This document shows, one piece after another, positions 12,595 to 25,908 of a DNA stretch of 64,000 nucleotides. A program made the translations under genes and the position numbers. Under the pieces are notes generated by a model that worked only from the letters and a program-made list of their open reading frames with translations, had not been told where the DNA came from and did no database searches. Each line of letters opens with the position of its first letter. Position 1 is the stretch's first letter. The DNA is from Turbatrix aceti (Eukaryota > Nematoda > Chromadorea > Rhabditida > Panagrolaimidae), in assembly GCA_963969345.1 (NCBI GenBank), contig OZ017767.1, forward strand, positions 9,241,547 through 9,305,546, written 5' to 3'.

Positions 12595-14656
12595 CTGTGC
12601 TCTGAAATTGGAGGTTTTTGGAGTTTTGGGGTGTCAGTCTACATGCACGGAGCAATCCATCAATTGGCACAAAGTGAGGACTTCACTTTTTGGGCATAAA
12701 AAGTGAAAGGCAAAGCGCAACGCTGTCGGAAGGGAAGTCATCAAGTATTCTATCCCTAGTAGAAAAAAAAAGAAAATGCAACGTGAAATAACGCACAGAC
12801 AAGGCAAAACAATAGCAAAGGGCAAAAAGCAAGCCAGGCATGAGAATGAAAGGAGAATCGAGAATCGTGGAGGGTTGGATGGATGGAAAACGAACGGAAC
12901 CCCCGGCAGGAGAAAAAAAAGGAAGTGAACATTACCCCTTCGCTTTCTTTCAGGCCAAGGCAGAAAAGTCTGAGTCTGACAGGCCATGTTTCTACAGAAA
13001 AAAAGTAGTCTAATTTAACACCACGGCCTCGTGTCCCCGGTCCCAGTCAGTCTCAGTGTCTCCATGACCACACTTTGAGCTGAGCTGAGCGCGCAAGCAG
13101 AAAGCAAGCTTCAGGCTCCGCCAAACAGGATGCGGCAGCGAGCTTTCCTTTTTGCCCAAAAATGTTGTTCAACAACCAAAACCAAAAAAAAAGACTGATG
13201 CTAGGTTGGTTTTTGGTGTCGGAAATAGAACAGAATTCTTGGAACTTTTTTAGATAATAAAATATACGGATTGGTTAATCCTGTGTGTCTTTCTTTTATA
13301 ATGTCGTACGTAAGTTAGGGATTGTTAGATTAGATCGGACCATGCATGTGTTATACACATACACGAGCACAGGTATCGTAGGATTAGAAGATGTATTTAC
13401 ATTTATTTTTGGATGCTAGAAAGGTACAAATTTGAATGGAGACTCCTAGCGTCTGCCCGGAGTTCTAAAAATTTGTACTGGATTTTTAGAAACCTTATTT
13501 TTTACAAAAATGCAGAAAAAATATCAAAATCAAAAAAAAATTGAATGCGCAAAAAAACGATGTTTCTAACATCCAAAAAATATCAAAATACAATATTTTA
13601 ATGTAATTTTTTTTCTTGCAAAAAACCCTAGGGTCCCCCTACCTAATAAAGTTTGCATGCACTTTTTTGACGTTTCAAAGATTGTCTAGCGTTAAGCAGA
13701 GTCTAGCGGACAGTGGTTTTTGAAGCGTATTTTTTGACTGCTAAAACAAAAGCTCGTTAAGGAACTCCAACTTTTAGTGGATCCATAATAGAAACAAACG
13801 ACAGCTTAGACGTCACTGCTGTTTCCAAATATGGATGGGTGCCTAAAATAGTACACCTTACGAAGTTCCTTATTTTTTTGTAGCGCAACAACTGAGAAAA
13901 AGATTTGAAGAACCATCGCACAAAACAAAGTTAAGAAATAATGTGTTATTGTTCGTTCATTCGTTCATGAACGAAACACGTAAAGGAGTTTTGTAACAAG
14001 AAACACTTGCAGGCGGGCTCGATATAAATTTGTCGGCCTTTAACTAGAAATAGGAGCAGGGCATAGGAGCAGACAAGAACAGGGCTTTTCATGAGTGACT
14101 AATCAAATCACTTTACACATTCCCGCCTTGTCATAGTGCGGTCATACGTTTTTTTCTTGCTCCCGTTGCTCGGGGTTCTCGTTTTTTTCGCATTGCCTCA
14201 CATCAGCTTACTTTTGGGCTTCTAGACGACCTTATCGGTTTCCTGTTTTCCCTCAAACACCCCCTAAAACAAAAGTTGGGGGAATCGGAGGGTGAAAGGC
14301 ATGACGTGATAGATTTGGAAGTGTCCAATTGGCAACAAGCGTTTTAATTTTTTTTGAAAACAAAAAAAAATAAAAATTTTGAAATTTTAGAGCTTATTGA
14401 ATTTTCCGTAAATTTTACCGAATTTTAAAAAACAAAAAAAACGTAAAAATTTTTACATTGTTTTCGGATTTTTTATTGTAATTTTTATTTTAGACCGATC
14501 AAATTGACCAAACTTTAGGAGCTGCAAAAAAAAATCGGAACACATACTTTTTGCACTATTGCATTCGTCCAAAAAATTGGCTACAAAAATAAAACTTGAA
14601 CGCGTAGTACAACAAACGAGGGAAGACCCGTCCGTAATGCGACGACGAAGAAAGGC

Positions 14657-15060
14657 CACGAGACCAGACATGAAAACGGGCCTAATTTTTAGGCCCAGGC
14701 CCGGCCCGTCGAAAGCCCGGCCCAGGCCCGGGCCGGGCCGGGCCGGCCCGAAATTATCCCCTCTGTTTTTTTTCGAATTTTTATCCAAAAAAATAGCAGC
14801 CAATCGTTATATAAATGACATAAATAACTCGTTTTTATTCAAAATACCATGTTTTCTATCTGTAGAGACTAAATTTTGTTAAAAATAACCAAAATGCAGT
14901 AAATTTTTATAATTTTTTACATTATTTATTAAATAACGGGCCATAACGGGCTTTTCCGGGCCTACTGAAAAGTCACAGGCCCGCCCAAGCCCGGCCCGGG
15001 CCTGGGCCGGGCCCGGGCCGGGCCGGGCTTCGGCGGGCCATTTTCATGTCTGCACGAGAC
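14657..15060. mobile_element. Non-autonomous hAT-type element (MITE) with 8-bp target duplication
   Basis: A 388-bp element (14665-15052) begins CAGACATGAAAA and ends in the exact reverse complement TTTTCATGTCTG. It is flanked on both sides by the 8-bp direct repeat CACGAGAC (14657-14664 and 15053-15060). An 8-bp duplication and a terminal CAG are hAT hallmarks. Inside the termini lie GC-rich subterminal arms built of GGCCCGG-type repeats, inverted relative to each other, around an AT-rich core. No transposase frame fits, so it must move in trans. The intact duplication suggests a fairly recent insertion. Confidence 0.9.
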
Positions 15061-17768
15061 AACGAGAAAATAAAACAGACGCGAGGAAATCAAGGCAATT
15101 TGACCCATCGAAAACGAAACACAAAAATGAGAGTTTCCTGTGTATCTGACTGAATGAGCTGTGATAACGCTCACGAGCACTCCTAACTAAGCCAAGGCCT
15201 AGGGGTGAATGCTGCGGATGATGACGCCTCTCACATCAGACAAAAATCGAAAAGTCGCAAAAAGTGTAAAAAATAAAATTCGTTTATCTACTCAAATATT
15301 TTTTTTGAGCGGGGCGTTTTTTTAAGGACTCGTCATGCGTGCATTTGAGTGTAATGAAAAAAATAACAACAAGTTGTTGTTCTTTTTTTACAGCTCGTCG
15401 TACTATTATAAGAGTTGTAGAAAAAATAAAAATGTCAAAAACAACAACTTCACTTTTCCAGTGGGTGAGTGGCTGTGAAAAAAAAGTTGGCAATAACGGA
15501 TATGGCTTTTGAGCTTTTGTCAGTCCCTAATGTACAAAAATGGACATGCTGACAGCATAAAAAAAGCGTACAATGTTGTAGATACTTTTTTAGCTTCAAA
15601 CCAGGATCAGAATGAGAAAGAGCCGGCGAAGAGATGAGTGATGATAACTGGGTGGTCGTTGTTAGGCAGACAGTCGCCTTGACAGTTTGTGTATGTAAAT
15701 ACATGTGCGTAGTCAAGTCCGATGAAGTCATGAAAAATAAATGATTGTCGCACAAACAACAAAGGATTTTAAAAGTTTTTTATTAGTATTCAAAAGTTTT
15801 AAACTTTTTTTCCATTGGATACAAACTTTGAACAACGTTTGTATCCTTGGATACCGTACTTTTTTTGTTATTCACGTGTCAAAATTTTTTTTGGTATGAA
15901 CTTTTGAACGACACAGGAAGTTATTTTTTGTAAAAAGTTATTATTTTAGCAACGACTTTTTCTAATTGTTTCAGATTTTAGATAATGATAGCATGGAGAC
16001 TAGAAGGATTAAGATTTGACCAATTTAAAAAACTTATTAGCTGGATGGTCTGGGTGGTCAACTTTGCAGTTGCTGATTATTTATAGTAAAAAAAAATCTG
16101 CTGTTTTTTTTATTCTGAACATCAGAGTCAAAAATGAAAATTCTCGGAAAATGTTTAAAAAAAAATTAAAGTTTTTTGAAATTATTTATAAAAATATTTA
16201 TGTTCATTTTGTAAAAAATTGTACCTATTTGGGCGAAAATGTTCCCTACTCGACATCAACTGACAAAAATTTTTCCGGTACGACGCCCTTTTACCGGAAG
16301 GAGCGAACAAGGTGATGATGATCCGTCGATTTATTTGCTCAAAGACCGAAGCGATCACTTGACACCTCTTATCACAGGCTTAAAAAATAATATTATACTT
16401 ACATTAGGCTCGCAAACAAAAAGTTTTCAAGGAAAAAAAATTGGAATGAGTAGGCGTTTTTTTTGTACGGTTGGTGACTGACGTAGGGTACATGTTTCTG
16501 TTTCCAATTAATTTTTCTGAGAGCTTTGGTCGACGTTCGTAAAAGACAAAAAAATGAAAATACAAAATTCAGGGGTGCCAGGATAATACAATGGACCAAA
16601 ATAAATTGATACGTCAAAAATGTAATTTTTAATGAGACGCGCGCGCGGTGCGCATGATGTCAGTGACCTCCTGTTTTTTGTCTGCCTTTTGGGGTTCCAT
16701 GAAAGAAACACTCCCCTGACAGATAGACAGACGTGTAGCATACGCAGGAGGAAAAAAGTTGAAGTTCGAAATGACGAATTATTATAATAATTAGGAAATA
16801 AATGGGTTAATGAGTAAAAAAATTATAAAATTGTTTATTTTGACTTGAAAATGCTATTTTAATTACAAAAAAACAAACAAATGAACGGCAAAAAATATTT
16901 ACACCGACAAAATATTTTGTTTGATTTTTGAACGCAATTTTTTTTAAATTATATTTATTTACAAAATTAAATAAAAAAATAAATATTGTTTTTTGACTGC
17001 GGTTGAACAAGCTCGAAACGGTCGAGACACGTCGACTCTCTGCTATCAGCACCTATTTACGACAACTTGGATTTTTATAACCTACCAAAAACGATATCGG
17101 TCGGCAGATAACAAATTTTCAATGACAAAGCACTCCCACGTAAAAATTACTGTGACCGACCCAGAGAACGAAAAAATAATTGTCTTATCGCTGGGTCACA
17201 GTGCCTCCTGGCTCGGCCCACGACAAAAAAAGACAAAAAAAAAGTTGCGTCACACGATGAAAAAAAATCGTGAAATGATACCTTTTATTTGTGCCAAAGT
17301 CGGCATACGTACTATAATACAATTCAGAGTTGACATATGATGATACTTGAGAATTTAGACGGGAAGGAAGAATAGACAAAAGTCAGGGTGCGGATGCTGT
17401 GCGCGTGCTTCGCTTCCTTCCCATGGCTGGCACCTTATCAATTTACAATACCAACTAACAAAATTGTTTTTTTTTTTGACTTTGTGAATGTAAGGGTTTT
17501 TTTGGGGCAAGAAAGAGAAAAAGTTGGAAATGCTGAAAAAGTTTTAAAAAAGGAGATATTTATTTTTTGAAATAATGATTTTTTAATGAAATAGATTTTT
17601 TTGTAAAAAAATGTTATTTTAAGATTTTTTTGCATGATGAGATAAAAAAAAGCATCACAGAGCAACTTTCTAAACTTTCACCTGTTGACAAATTTACAAG
17701 CTTGAGATTTTTTTTACCGTTCATGTTTTTTGTGCGGTGTGCACCAAAATCACCTGCGGTATAGGCTA

Positions 17769-17831
17769 TTTTTTTTCGGTCATTGCTGCGCAAGTCGCAG
17801 GTGAGATTTGCGCAGCAATGACCGAAAAAAA
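17769..17831. repeat. Near-perfect hairpin, 24-bp arms, 15-bp loop
   Basis: Arms 17769-17792 and 17808-17831 are reverse complements (core TCGGTCATTGCTGCGCAA). The loop and left flank also share CACCTGCG/CGCAGGTG pairing. It could be a small foldback element or a structured RNA. No target duplication was recognised. Confidence 0.75.
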
Positions 17832-18623
17832 TATAATATATCGTGTAGAAAACACAAAAAAATATTACTTTTCTCGTTTTTGACAGACATAATCGCAGGA
17901 GAAACAAACCCCCAAGAAATATTATAAATATGACATTTTTTCGAGACAACGGTAAACGAAATTGCGCCCTACGTCGCAGCTTACATACGTATCACAAGTC
18001 AGCCATGAACACATTTGGCATGTAAGCAGCGTGCTGCAACGTGTATAAAGACAATAAGTATGGCACACGGAGCGCTGACGGGCATTGGACACGGGACACA
18101 GGCAAGGAGAAACCGTGGCCGTGGGTCCGTATCAAAAAAATGATATAACGGAGGACAAATTGTCGAATTGTACTAAAACGCGGCGGGCGAACGAACGAAC
18201 ACAAACAACAAAAAAAGAGAAATCGAAACGTCAGCTTCTATGAGGAATGGGAGAAAGTACATACGTATGTACGTGGGTCAAAAGTTGAACCGTAATTCGT
18301 ATGTAATTTGATTTCAGTGAGCAAAAAAAAGTTGATGAAATTTAGGAGAACGCGTTTCTGATGAAAGTAAAAAAAAGTTTAGCTCGCTAAAAAAATTAGA
18401 ATCGGGAACGTCAAAATTTATAGAAAATTTTTTTGACACTAAAAAACTAAATTTTTTTTTGTTTCTTGGTTACGAAAAAAATACACAAAAAACAAATAAA
18501 TATTATTCATTTTTTTTATCTCCGACCAAAATTTTTTTTTGGTGCAAAATAAGATAAATTAAATTTTCAGCATCTCATTACCCATTTTTTAGACTCTAAT
18601 CCACGTTTTGTTCATATTTGGCT

Positions 18624-18664
18624 ACCGAAATAACGCAATTATTGTTTTGTTGCGTTATTTCGGT
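18624..18664. repeat. Perfect hairpin, 15-bp arms, 11-bp loop
   Basis: ACCGAAATAACGCAA (18624-18638) faces TTGCGTTATTTCGGT (18650-18664). Too short to be a typical microRNA precursor; the role is unknown. Confidence 0.75.
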
Positions 18665-21600
18665 GCCAAGCGCGTCGTCGTCGCCCAAAATTTATCAAAT
18701 AACCACAATCGAGATTAACAAAAGCTGGATCCTAGGTTGGGACAGACGACGTCAACAAATGTTTTAAAATATAAATATTAAAAAAAAATGTTCAATGCTG
18801 CCAGGGTTTCATAAAAATATTATTTGAAACAAACACACCGAATAAATAATGCCAAAAAATTAAATTCTGGCTAATAGCAATGTGGAAATGGGGTATTAGC
18901 CATTAGACTAGACTTGACACTCGACAGACATAAGGGCAACACGTCGACCCAAATTAACATATCCCTTACCACCAACGCGAATTAATTAAAGTTCTGGGGA
19001 TAAAAATGGCACTTTTTTTTATAACAAAATGCAAAAAAATTCAAATTACGGTTCTTTGAATGTAGTTTTGAATTTGAAATGAGTTGCAACTTCTGTTTCA
19101 AAAAAAGTTACACGAATGGATAATTAAAATTAATTAGTGAAAGACAATAGGTCATTTTTTTGGAACATGAAGAGTTCACACATTGCACTTTTTTGTTTTC
19201 AAATGTCATCAAGACACGCGGGCGGCAATTTTATACAAACAACCAATTTTCGGTCAGTGGCATCAAAATCTTCCAAAAAAAAACAAATATGGAAACCGTG
19301 AGAACTTTTTTTTTTCGTGTCTAGCATCCATTGTTTGCGTTGAAATCATCGAACAAAGTATCATAGTTTACTTTTGGGGTATAAAGGAATTTTTTTCTGC
19401 AAAAAAAAAATTGTTGAAAAATAAAATATTTGTTGGGTTGCAGTTTTTTCAGAATTGCAACCCGATGAAAAAATCATAAATAGACAATTTTGGGAAACAA
19501 ATATGGCAAACATGATTGACAGTTACCAGTTTTCACAACTCCCGGGGGCGTCTGACTTTTTGGCGCAAGCAGAGCAGAGTTTTGTCAATGTCACGCTACT
19601 TTTGACGACTGTGGGTGGTCTTTGGCACGTGAATATGAGATACGCTACTCTGTTTTTCTACAACCACGAGACAGCAAGCTTGTAATTATAAGAAATACCT
19701 GCGGATATGTTTTACTGTATTTTCGTTCGAAAACAACAACAAAAACACAGTGATGTGAGAATGAAGAATTTGTCAGAGGAATAAAATGGGTTCATCTGAC
19801 GTGAAACTCAGATAATGGAATTCTAGAAACAATATTTTGTGTAAATATTTTTTTTGAATTGGGGGTGGAGTTGGGTTCAAAGTATCTAAAAATGGACAAA
19901 CAGTCGTTTTTTGTCTGCAAACGAAAACGAACATTTTCGTATTTTTTTGAGAAATTTAACAAACGCAAACAATTTAAAAAAAACTTGTTTGCGAACAAAT
20001 GACGAACACATTTTGTTGTCAAATAAAATCGATTCTGACAATGATACCGTAATTTTATCAATTAAAAAAAATTATATTGTTTGCAAATGCGAATGTTTCC
20101 CCTCGCAAAATCAATTTTTTTTTCAAATTTGTAAATTAGTTTACTTTTTGATTTTTGACACCCAAAAAATCAGAAATATAAAAAAAATAAAAATTCATAC
20201 ATAACAGTATCATTCAACTATTTATGATGAAAGGTGCAAAAAAATAAAAATAAAATTCCTGTGATGATAAATAAATAAGAAAATGTGCAGTCCAAAGCAC
20301 TTTTTGCTCCCAAATTCTCTCAATATTTTACACACATGTTCGTATGTCAAAAACGTCTGTAGAATAATCATAATTGAAAAAACAACGATCTTACTAAAAA
20401 CCAAAACATTTATTCGTCTCCGAATGAGATTGATGCACGCCATTTGTGCGTCAAATTTGGTTGTCGGCTGCGATGGGAGGGGGGAATCAAAGATGACCAG
20501 ACAAAGTGAGTTCGATCTTCTTGGTTCAACAAAGCCGACACAAACACCTGGATGACGAAAATTACTAAACAGTTAACAATTTGTGAAACTTGTCAAAACA
20601 ATACAACAAATTTGAAAAAAAAATCGGAAAGTTTGTGTCGCAGATGGCTTTTTTTCTAATTACAAAAATAATTAGGTCTTTCTTGGATGATCTGTCAAAA
20701 ACAGTAGCGCTACTAGAAATATGACGGAAAATGTGTTTTTTTTTGGGTTTTTAATTCTTCGAAACATAGCAAAGTTAGAAACAGTACACTGATGTCACCT
20801 AAGAATCAACACATGAAAATATTTATGGATCATAAACATTCCCATGTTTTAAGAAAATACTGCCCAACTTTCCAAAATTTGTACATAAATACATATATGC
20901 ATTTTTTGCACATGTCATTTAGGCTAGACACGCTATAGGGCTAATTACGGAAACCGAAAAAAAGTGCAACTATAGTTCATGGACCAATCATGTCAAAATA
21001 ACATGTTTCAAACACAGGCAGAAATTAAATTATTCAAGAATAATGTTTACAAATTATTTTTTTCCTAAAATTTTTTTGTTTTAGAGCAGAAAAAAATAAA
21101 TAAAAAATATGTATTTAAAATTACATGTTTTTACTGTATAATTTTTTCGAGTAAGCAAAGATTATCTTTTACTTCCAAAGCGTAATAACTAAAAATATTA
21201 CAATAAAAAAAGTTTCTAGATTGATAATTTCAAACGATATCTATGTATTATGTACAAAAAACTCCCGGTTGCACTTCCAGAAAACAACACGATGAGTCAA
21301 AGTACGAAAAGAAAGAAAATAAAACACAAAACATGACGAATACACTAAAATCAGAAAACCTATGCCTTCGGCATTTGTCAGCATTAAAAATCATCCTCAC
21401 ACAAAAGAGCAAAAAAAAAGAACGTACAAAAATAGAAAAAAATGTTGGTTGAATAAAAAATATCATGAATACGAATATTTTTTCGGAAAAAAAAAGTAAA
21501 AACAGCGAATTTTTTTTCGAAAAAAAAAGAAAAACAACAAATTTTCCGTTTTTAAAAATCTGACACTTTAAAGAGCGCTTCGACAACGCCCTCAACTCTG

Positions 21601-24600
21601 GAAAATGGCATCACTGTTATCCATAAAAAGACTTTTTATGAAACATGCCTTCAATTGCTAAGAAGAAAAAAAAGAAGGAGAACGAAAAATGAAACGACTT
21701 TACATCATTTATTATAAAAAAAGTGAAGGACATGGGTATGGGTGCTGTGTAAAGTGGATTTATGCACGTAGTACGATTAAGAAAAGTACCGGAGACAAGA
21801 CGAGAGTAAGCAAAAGATACATAATTTTTTGTCATGGATTAATCTGGGATTTCGTCAGACTGCATTGTTTTTTGTAGCGGGGTGGTTTTTATTTTTTTCT
21901 GTGCTGATTTTTTACAAAAAAATTTTGCTTGGGAAAAAAATGTATTTTGTGTGAGCAAAATTTTTTTGTAAAAAAAATTGGCACAAAAAAATTTTAAATA
22001 CGTAAAAATTAGGTTTACACATTCAAAATGAAAATTACAGAGACAGCCTGGCTCGCCCTTTGTACGCAACGAAAAAATTATTCGCTGTTCGAACAAAGAT
22101 TTTTCATCGTAATCTCACTGACACCAAGTCAACACCAAATGTCAAGGGTTCCAATCGAAATTTTACCTAGTATGTGGACTTTTTTTTATCCAAATAGTTC
22201 AAGTTATTTTTAGAACCAAAAAAAAATTTTTTGTGGTGCAAAAAATTACAAGCATTCAAAAATGATCAAGTCACGTAAAAAAAATTTACCGAAAAAAAAG
22301 TGACGTAAGAAGCAGTTATTTTTGTTCCTCTCAAGAAAAACCCGACATCCATCGATTAATATCAAAACAAACACGACAACACAAAACAAACTCATTATTG
22401 AAAAATCGACGGATCTTGAAAGCAATCCTTCGATTGCCTCCTCCCGCTGCTCCCTCCCGATCGCTTATGTATTTACACGACACGATCGTCCCTCTCCCTC
22501 TCCCAAACGTAGACCTGAGCGTATTCTCCCGTGAGTCGTAACTGTGATACAATAAATAGTGTTGTTGGTTGTCTTTCTTGTGCGGTACAAAGAGATATGA
22601 CACCTAGATTTGGACGCAAAAAAAATTTGACTGGGAATCGATCGATCTGGCGCAGTAAAGGATTCAGTAATTAGCATTTTTGCTGTTTTTGCACCGGCAT
22701 GGTACAAAAAATTTAAAAAAAAATTTTTTTTAAATTGTTTTGCTTTTCTATGCACAATCGTAAAAAAACGACAAAAAAAAATTGAAAAATTAAAAATGTT
22801 TTTTTTTACAAAATTAATAATATGAGTTTTCAGTTTTTTTTGCGGTAAATCTCCACATTTTTTGAATTTACAGATCCATATAAATTTGTATAAATATAAA
22901 TTTTTCGACACACGCCACGAAAAAATTTATAAATACAAAATGTTTATGTAAGTATCCAAAAAAAAAGAACTTGATTAAAAAAAGATTTTATCGCACCTAA
23001 CACAACTGCGGAAACGAAACCATACCGGTTATGTGAAAATGTTTGTAGAGGTAAAACAGAGGTTTAAAGTTGAATTTTGTTTGAAAAAATAAGTTTCGGT
23101 TCCAATAAACCAAAAAATGCAAAAATTACAAAAAAAATATTTTACATTAGCACCAGGTGACCTGACCAACAGGTGAAAACACAAATTTTTGTCCAACGGA
23201 CAAACATCCAAATCACGACCAACTTAAAGGCATCAATGTATTTATTTTTGTTTCCTTTTTTGTACCGTCATGAAAGTTCTTCTTTTTCGTTTTCTCGTCT
23301 TTCTTTGGTCAAAATTCCTGTCAAGCACGGAAGAAAAAGGAAAAAAACCGGTGATCGTTACGCCTTCCTTTCACGCGCTGCACCTTTTTTGCGTTAAATC
23401 AAATCAAGTGAAACCGATCGATGTCAAAATAGATACATAAATGCGGAAGGTGGAAGTAAAAATTAAGAGAATTGCATAAAAATGCGGAACTCGCCAAAAA
23501 ACCAGGAAATGAAATTTTGTTTAAAAAAAACAAGAAACGCGCAAATCACGTCTGATTTCGTAATCAGAAAAATTTCATTAACAATAATGAAGCTTTTTTA
23601 AAATTCCGAACAACCAATGTATTTTTTTGTACGAAGAAAAAAAATGAGAAAAAAAAGGATGTAAAAGAAGTATGAGTCAACTTTTGGCGTGTTAAAAATA
23701 ACAAAAAAAACAAAAACAAACTGTGCAGTTACTTTGCACAGCTGTGCAACAGAAATAAATAAATCTTGTACGTGATCTGCAAAAAAATTTTTGCTCACCT
23801 GCAAGGGCTGAAAAAAAAATTGCGTATACATAAAAACGAAATTTTTACATTTTTTTTTGAATTTCTTAAACAAAATTCTTACAATAAAATTTTGTTTTTA
23901 AAAGAAAAACAATATGTTTTTGTAAGATTCTTTTTCAAAAAATTAAAATTTTAAAATCATAAAAACAGGCAATCGTTTTCCTAAATTTTCAGCCCGTATT
24001 AGACCCAGCTCACCTGTTTCAAAAAAAAAGTGAACAACAAATTTCAAAACTCATGTCATAGAATCTGATTTACTCAGAAAACCGGAAAACAATGGGATAA
24101 TCAACCTCCCCTGGAACAGGAAGAAACAGCAAAAAAAACTCGCCCGTGAACAAGTTTCAATCAGGTTGCGCAACTTTTATTAAACAATAAAAAAAGTATC
24201 ATCCGTAAAAACACATTCATTAAAATTTTATTATTCACGCATACCGAACACATCAGGGTGACAAATCGACTGTGAACTAACTAATCTTTTTCCTCCGTTC
24301 TTGTTTTTTTCGTGATTTGGAGTCTGTTAGACATTTTGGAGTTTGTCAAAGTATCAAGTATACACACAAACAATACCGGTTCTGGCTGCAATCGGCAACG
24401 GAAATTTTTTTATCCGATTATTTTATACAATAACTATAAAAAAATTATTATAATTTTTTTGGCATTAGAAAAATTCGTTTTCGCCCATTTGATCCCAGTT
24501 CCGAAAAATTTTTTGGGAATTTTTTTATGTAAACTTTTATTTATTTATTTTTTTTGTTAATGATTATTTATGTTTTACGCTAAAAATAGAAGAAAACCGT

Positions 24601-25107
24601 TTATTTATATTTTTTACGATCAAGTCAACAGAAAAAGTCAAATTGTTCAAAAACAACGCACATGAAAGAGAAGGAAGAGTCATGCGCATCCTCGATGACA
24701 CTTCATAACGGCCATCGCCATCGCCGCCGACACCGCGGCCGGCAGCAGTTGCAGCAACACCGCCAGAAAAGGTAGCGGCGCGCATGGAAGAAGAAGAGTA
24801 ATCGATCGACGATCGTCGATCAAAGAGAGAGCGAAAGGTTTACGGAGATTGGATGCGATGCACCACGCGGCGCAAAAGCAATCACATTGACTTACAGAAA
24901 AAAATGTTGTTTGGATGGGTAACTCTGAATTGTTTATTTTTTTTTCTGTTTTTCGAACGGAGATGGAATTGTTGTTTATCCTGGGTTACGTTACGGCGCT
25001 TTGTCTGTCAACAGGCAACAGACAACCGATCCTTGGGAGGTTACGTATAAATATCCAAAAAAGGCTGCACGCTGCAAATTATATTTATTTTTTCGTTCAA
25101 AATTTGT

Positions 25108-25740
25108 AAAAAAATGTTTCGTTGCGAGACCATTTTAGGACTCTCTTTGTTTTAGGTAATTTTTCCCGTTTGTCATAATAGTTTTTTCACCCAAAAAATG
25201 AAACCTAATTTTTCGTTCTAAAGTCAAACGAGTTTTTCGTTGCGAGACCATTTTCGAACTTTTTCGTTGATTTGGTCACTTTTTTCCACTTTTTGGTAAT
25301 ATTTTTTGAATCAAATCCTTTCACTTTATTTCGAAACAAAAAAATTTGTAATTTATCCTTTCATTTTAAATTCGAACAATTTTTTTGCGGCGAGACCATT
25401 TTAGGACTTTCTTTGTTTTAGGTAATTTTTTCCATTTTTTATCATACAATTTTTTTCACTCAATCGTTTTTGAAACGTAAAATTAACGCTAATTTTCCGT
25501 TCTAAATTCGTTGCGAAACCATTTTAGATCTTTTTCGTTGTTTTCGGTCACTTTTTTCCATTTTTTAGGTAATATTTTTTGAATCCAATCCTTTCACTTT
25601 ATTTTGAAACAAAAAATTAGTAAACTTTTTCCTTTTCGTTTTTGAAAAAAATTCAACCCTCTTTTCGCTGCGAGACCATTTTCGAACTTTTTTGTTGTTT
25701 CCGGTAATTTTCCCCCATTTTTCATCTAGTTTTTTTTTCC
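25108..25740. repeat. Tandem repeat of about 270 bp, roughly 2.3 copies
   Basis: Units begin with variants of CGTTGCGAGACCATTTT at about 25119, 25236, 25386, 25507 and 25665. Two alternating sub-units (followed by AGGACT... or CGAACT...) form a higher-order A-B-A-B-A pattern. It lies directly downstream of the SUZ12 stop. The GTGAGACCAA-like core reappears in an intron of SUZ12 (28737-29200). Confidence 0.75.
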
Positions 25741-25908
25741 GATCAAAACAAAAACGTTAGATTTAGAAAAACTCTTATGTTAGACGAAATACTTAGAAAA
25801 ACACACAACATGTAGTATAGCTGAGTTCGATCCGAGTGATTGGGCAGAAAAAAAAGATACAATGAAAGCACACAAAAAAACCATCAAAGACGGTAGTGGT
25901 AACAGAGA

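Larger units (their letters stand above)
12595..25908. other. About 13 kb without a convincing protein-coding gene
   Basis: AT-rich DNA full of homopolymer runs. Frames are short and of low complexity, and none forms a spliced gene I can support. Supported contents are a hAT-type MITE (14657-15060), hairpins at 17769-17831 and 18624-18664, an isolated GC-rich patch at 24690-24850 and tandem repeats at 25108-25740, each listed separately. It lies upstream of the phospholipase gene, so it may hold its 5' exons and control elements as well as the 3' flank of SUZ12. Confidence 0.5.

Noticed and set aside
12634..12987. Upstream exon for phospholipase C-beta starting MACQTQTFLPWPERKRRG
   Set aside because: Its GTAATG donor leaves one base over, and joining to the acceptor at about 12603 runs into TGA. 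It joins in frame only with an unsupported alternative acceptor.
21248..21595. Phe/Lys-rich frames in A/T runs (also 114-400, 17438-17949, 22465-22911, 27803-28288)
   Set aside because: Composition follows homopolymer T and A tracts; there is no codon bias, motif or splice support.
12595..25908. tRNA, rRNA or CRISPR loci
   Set aside because: No GTTCRANNC-type T-arm with a matching acceptor stem, no rRNA-like conserved stretch, and no spaced identical repeats were seen by eye. A tRNAscan or Rfam run would be needed to exclude them fully.
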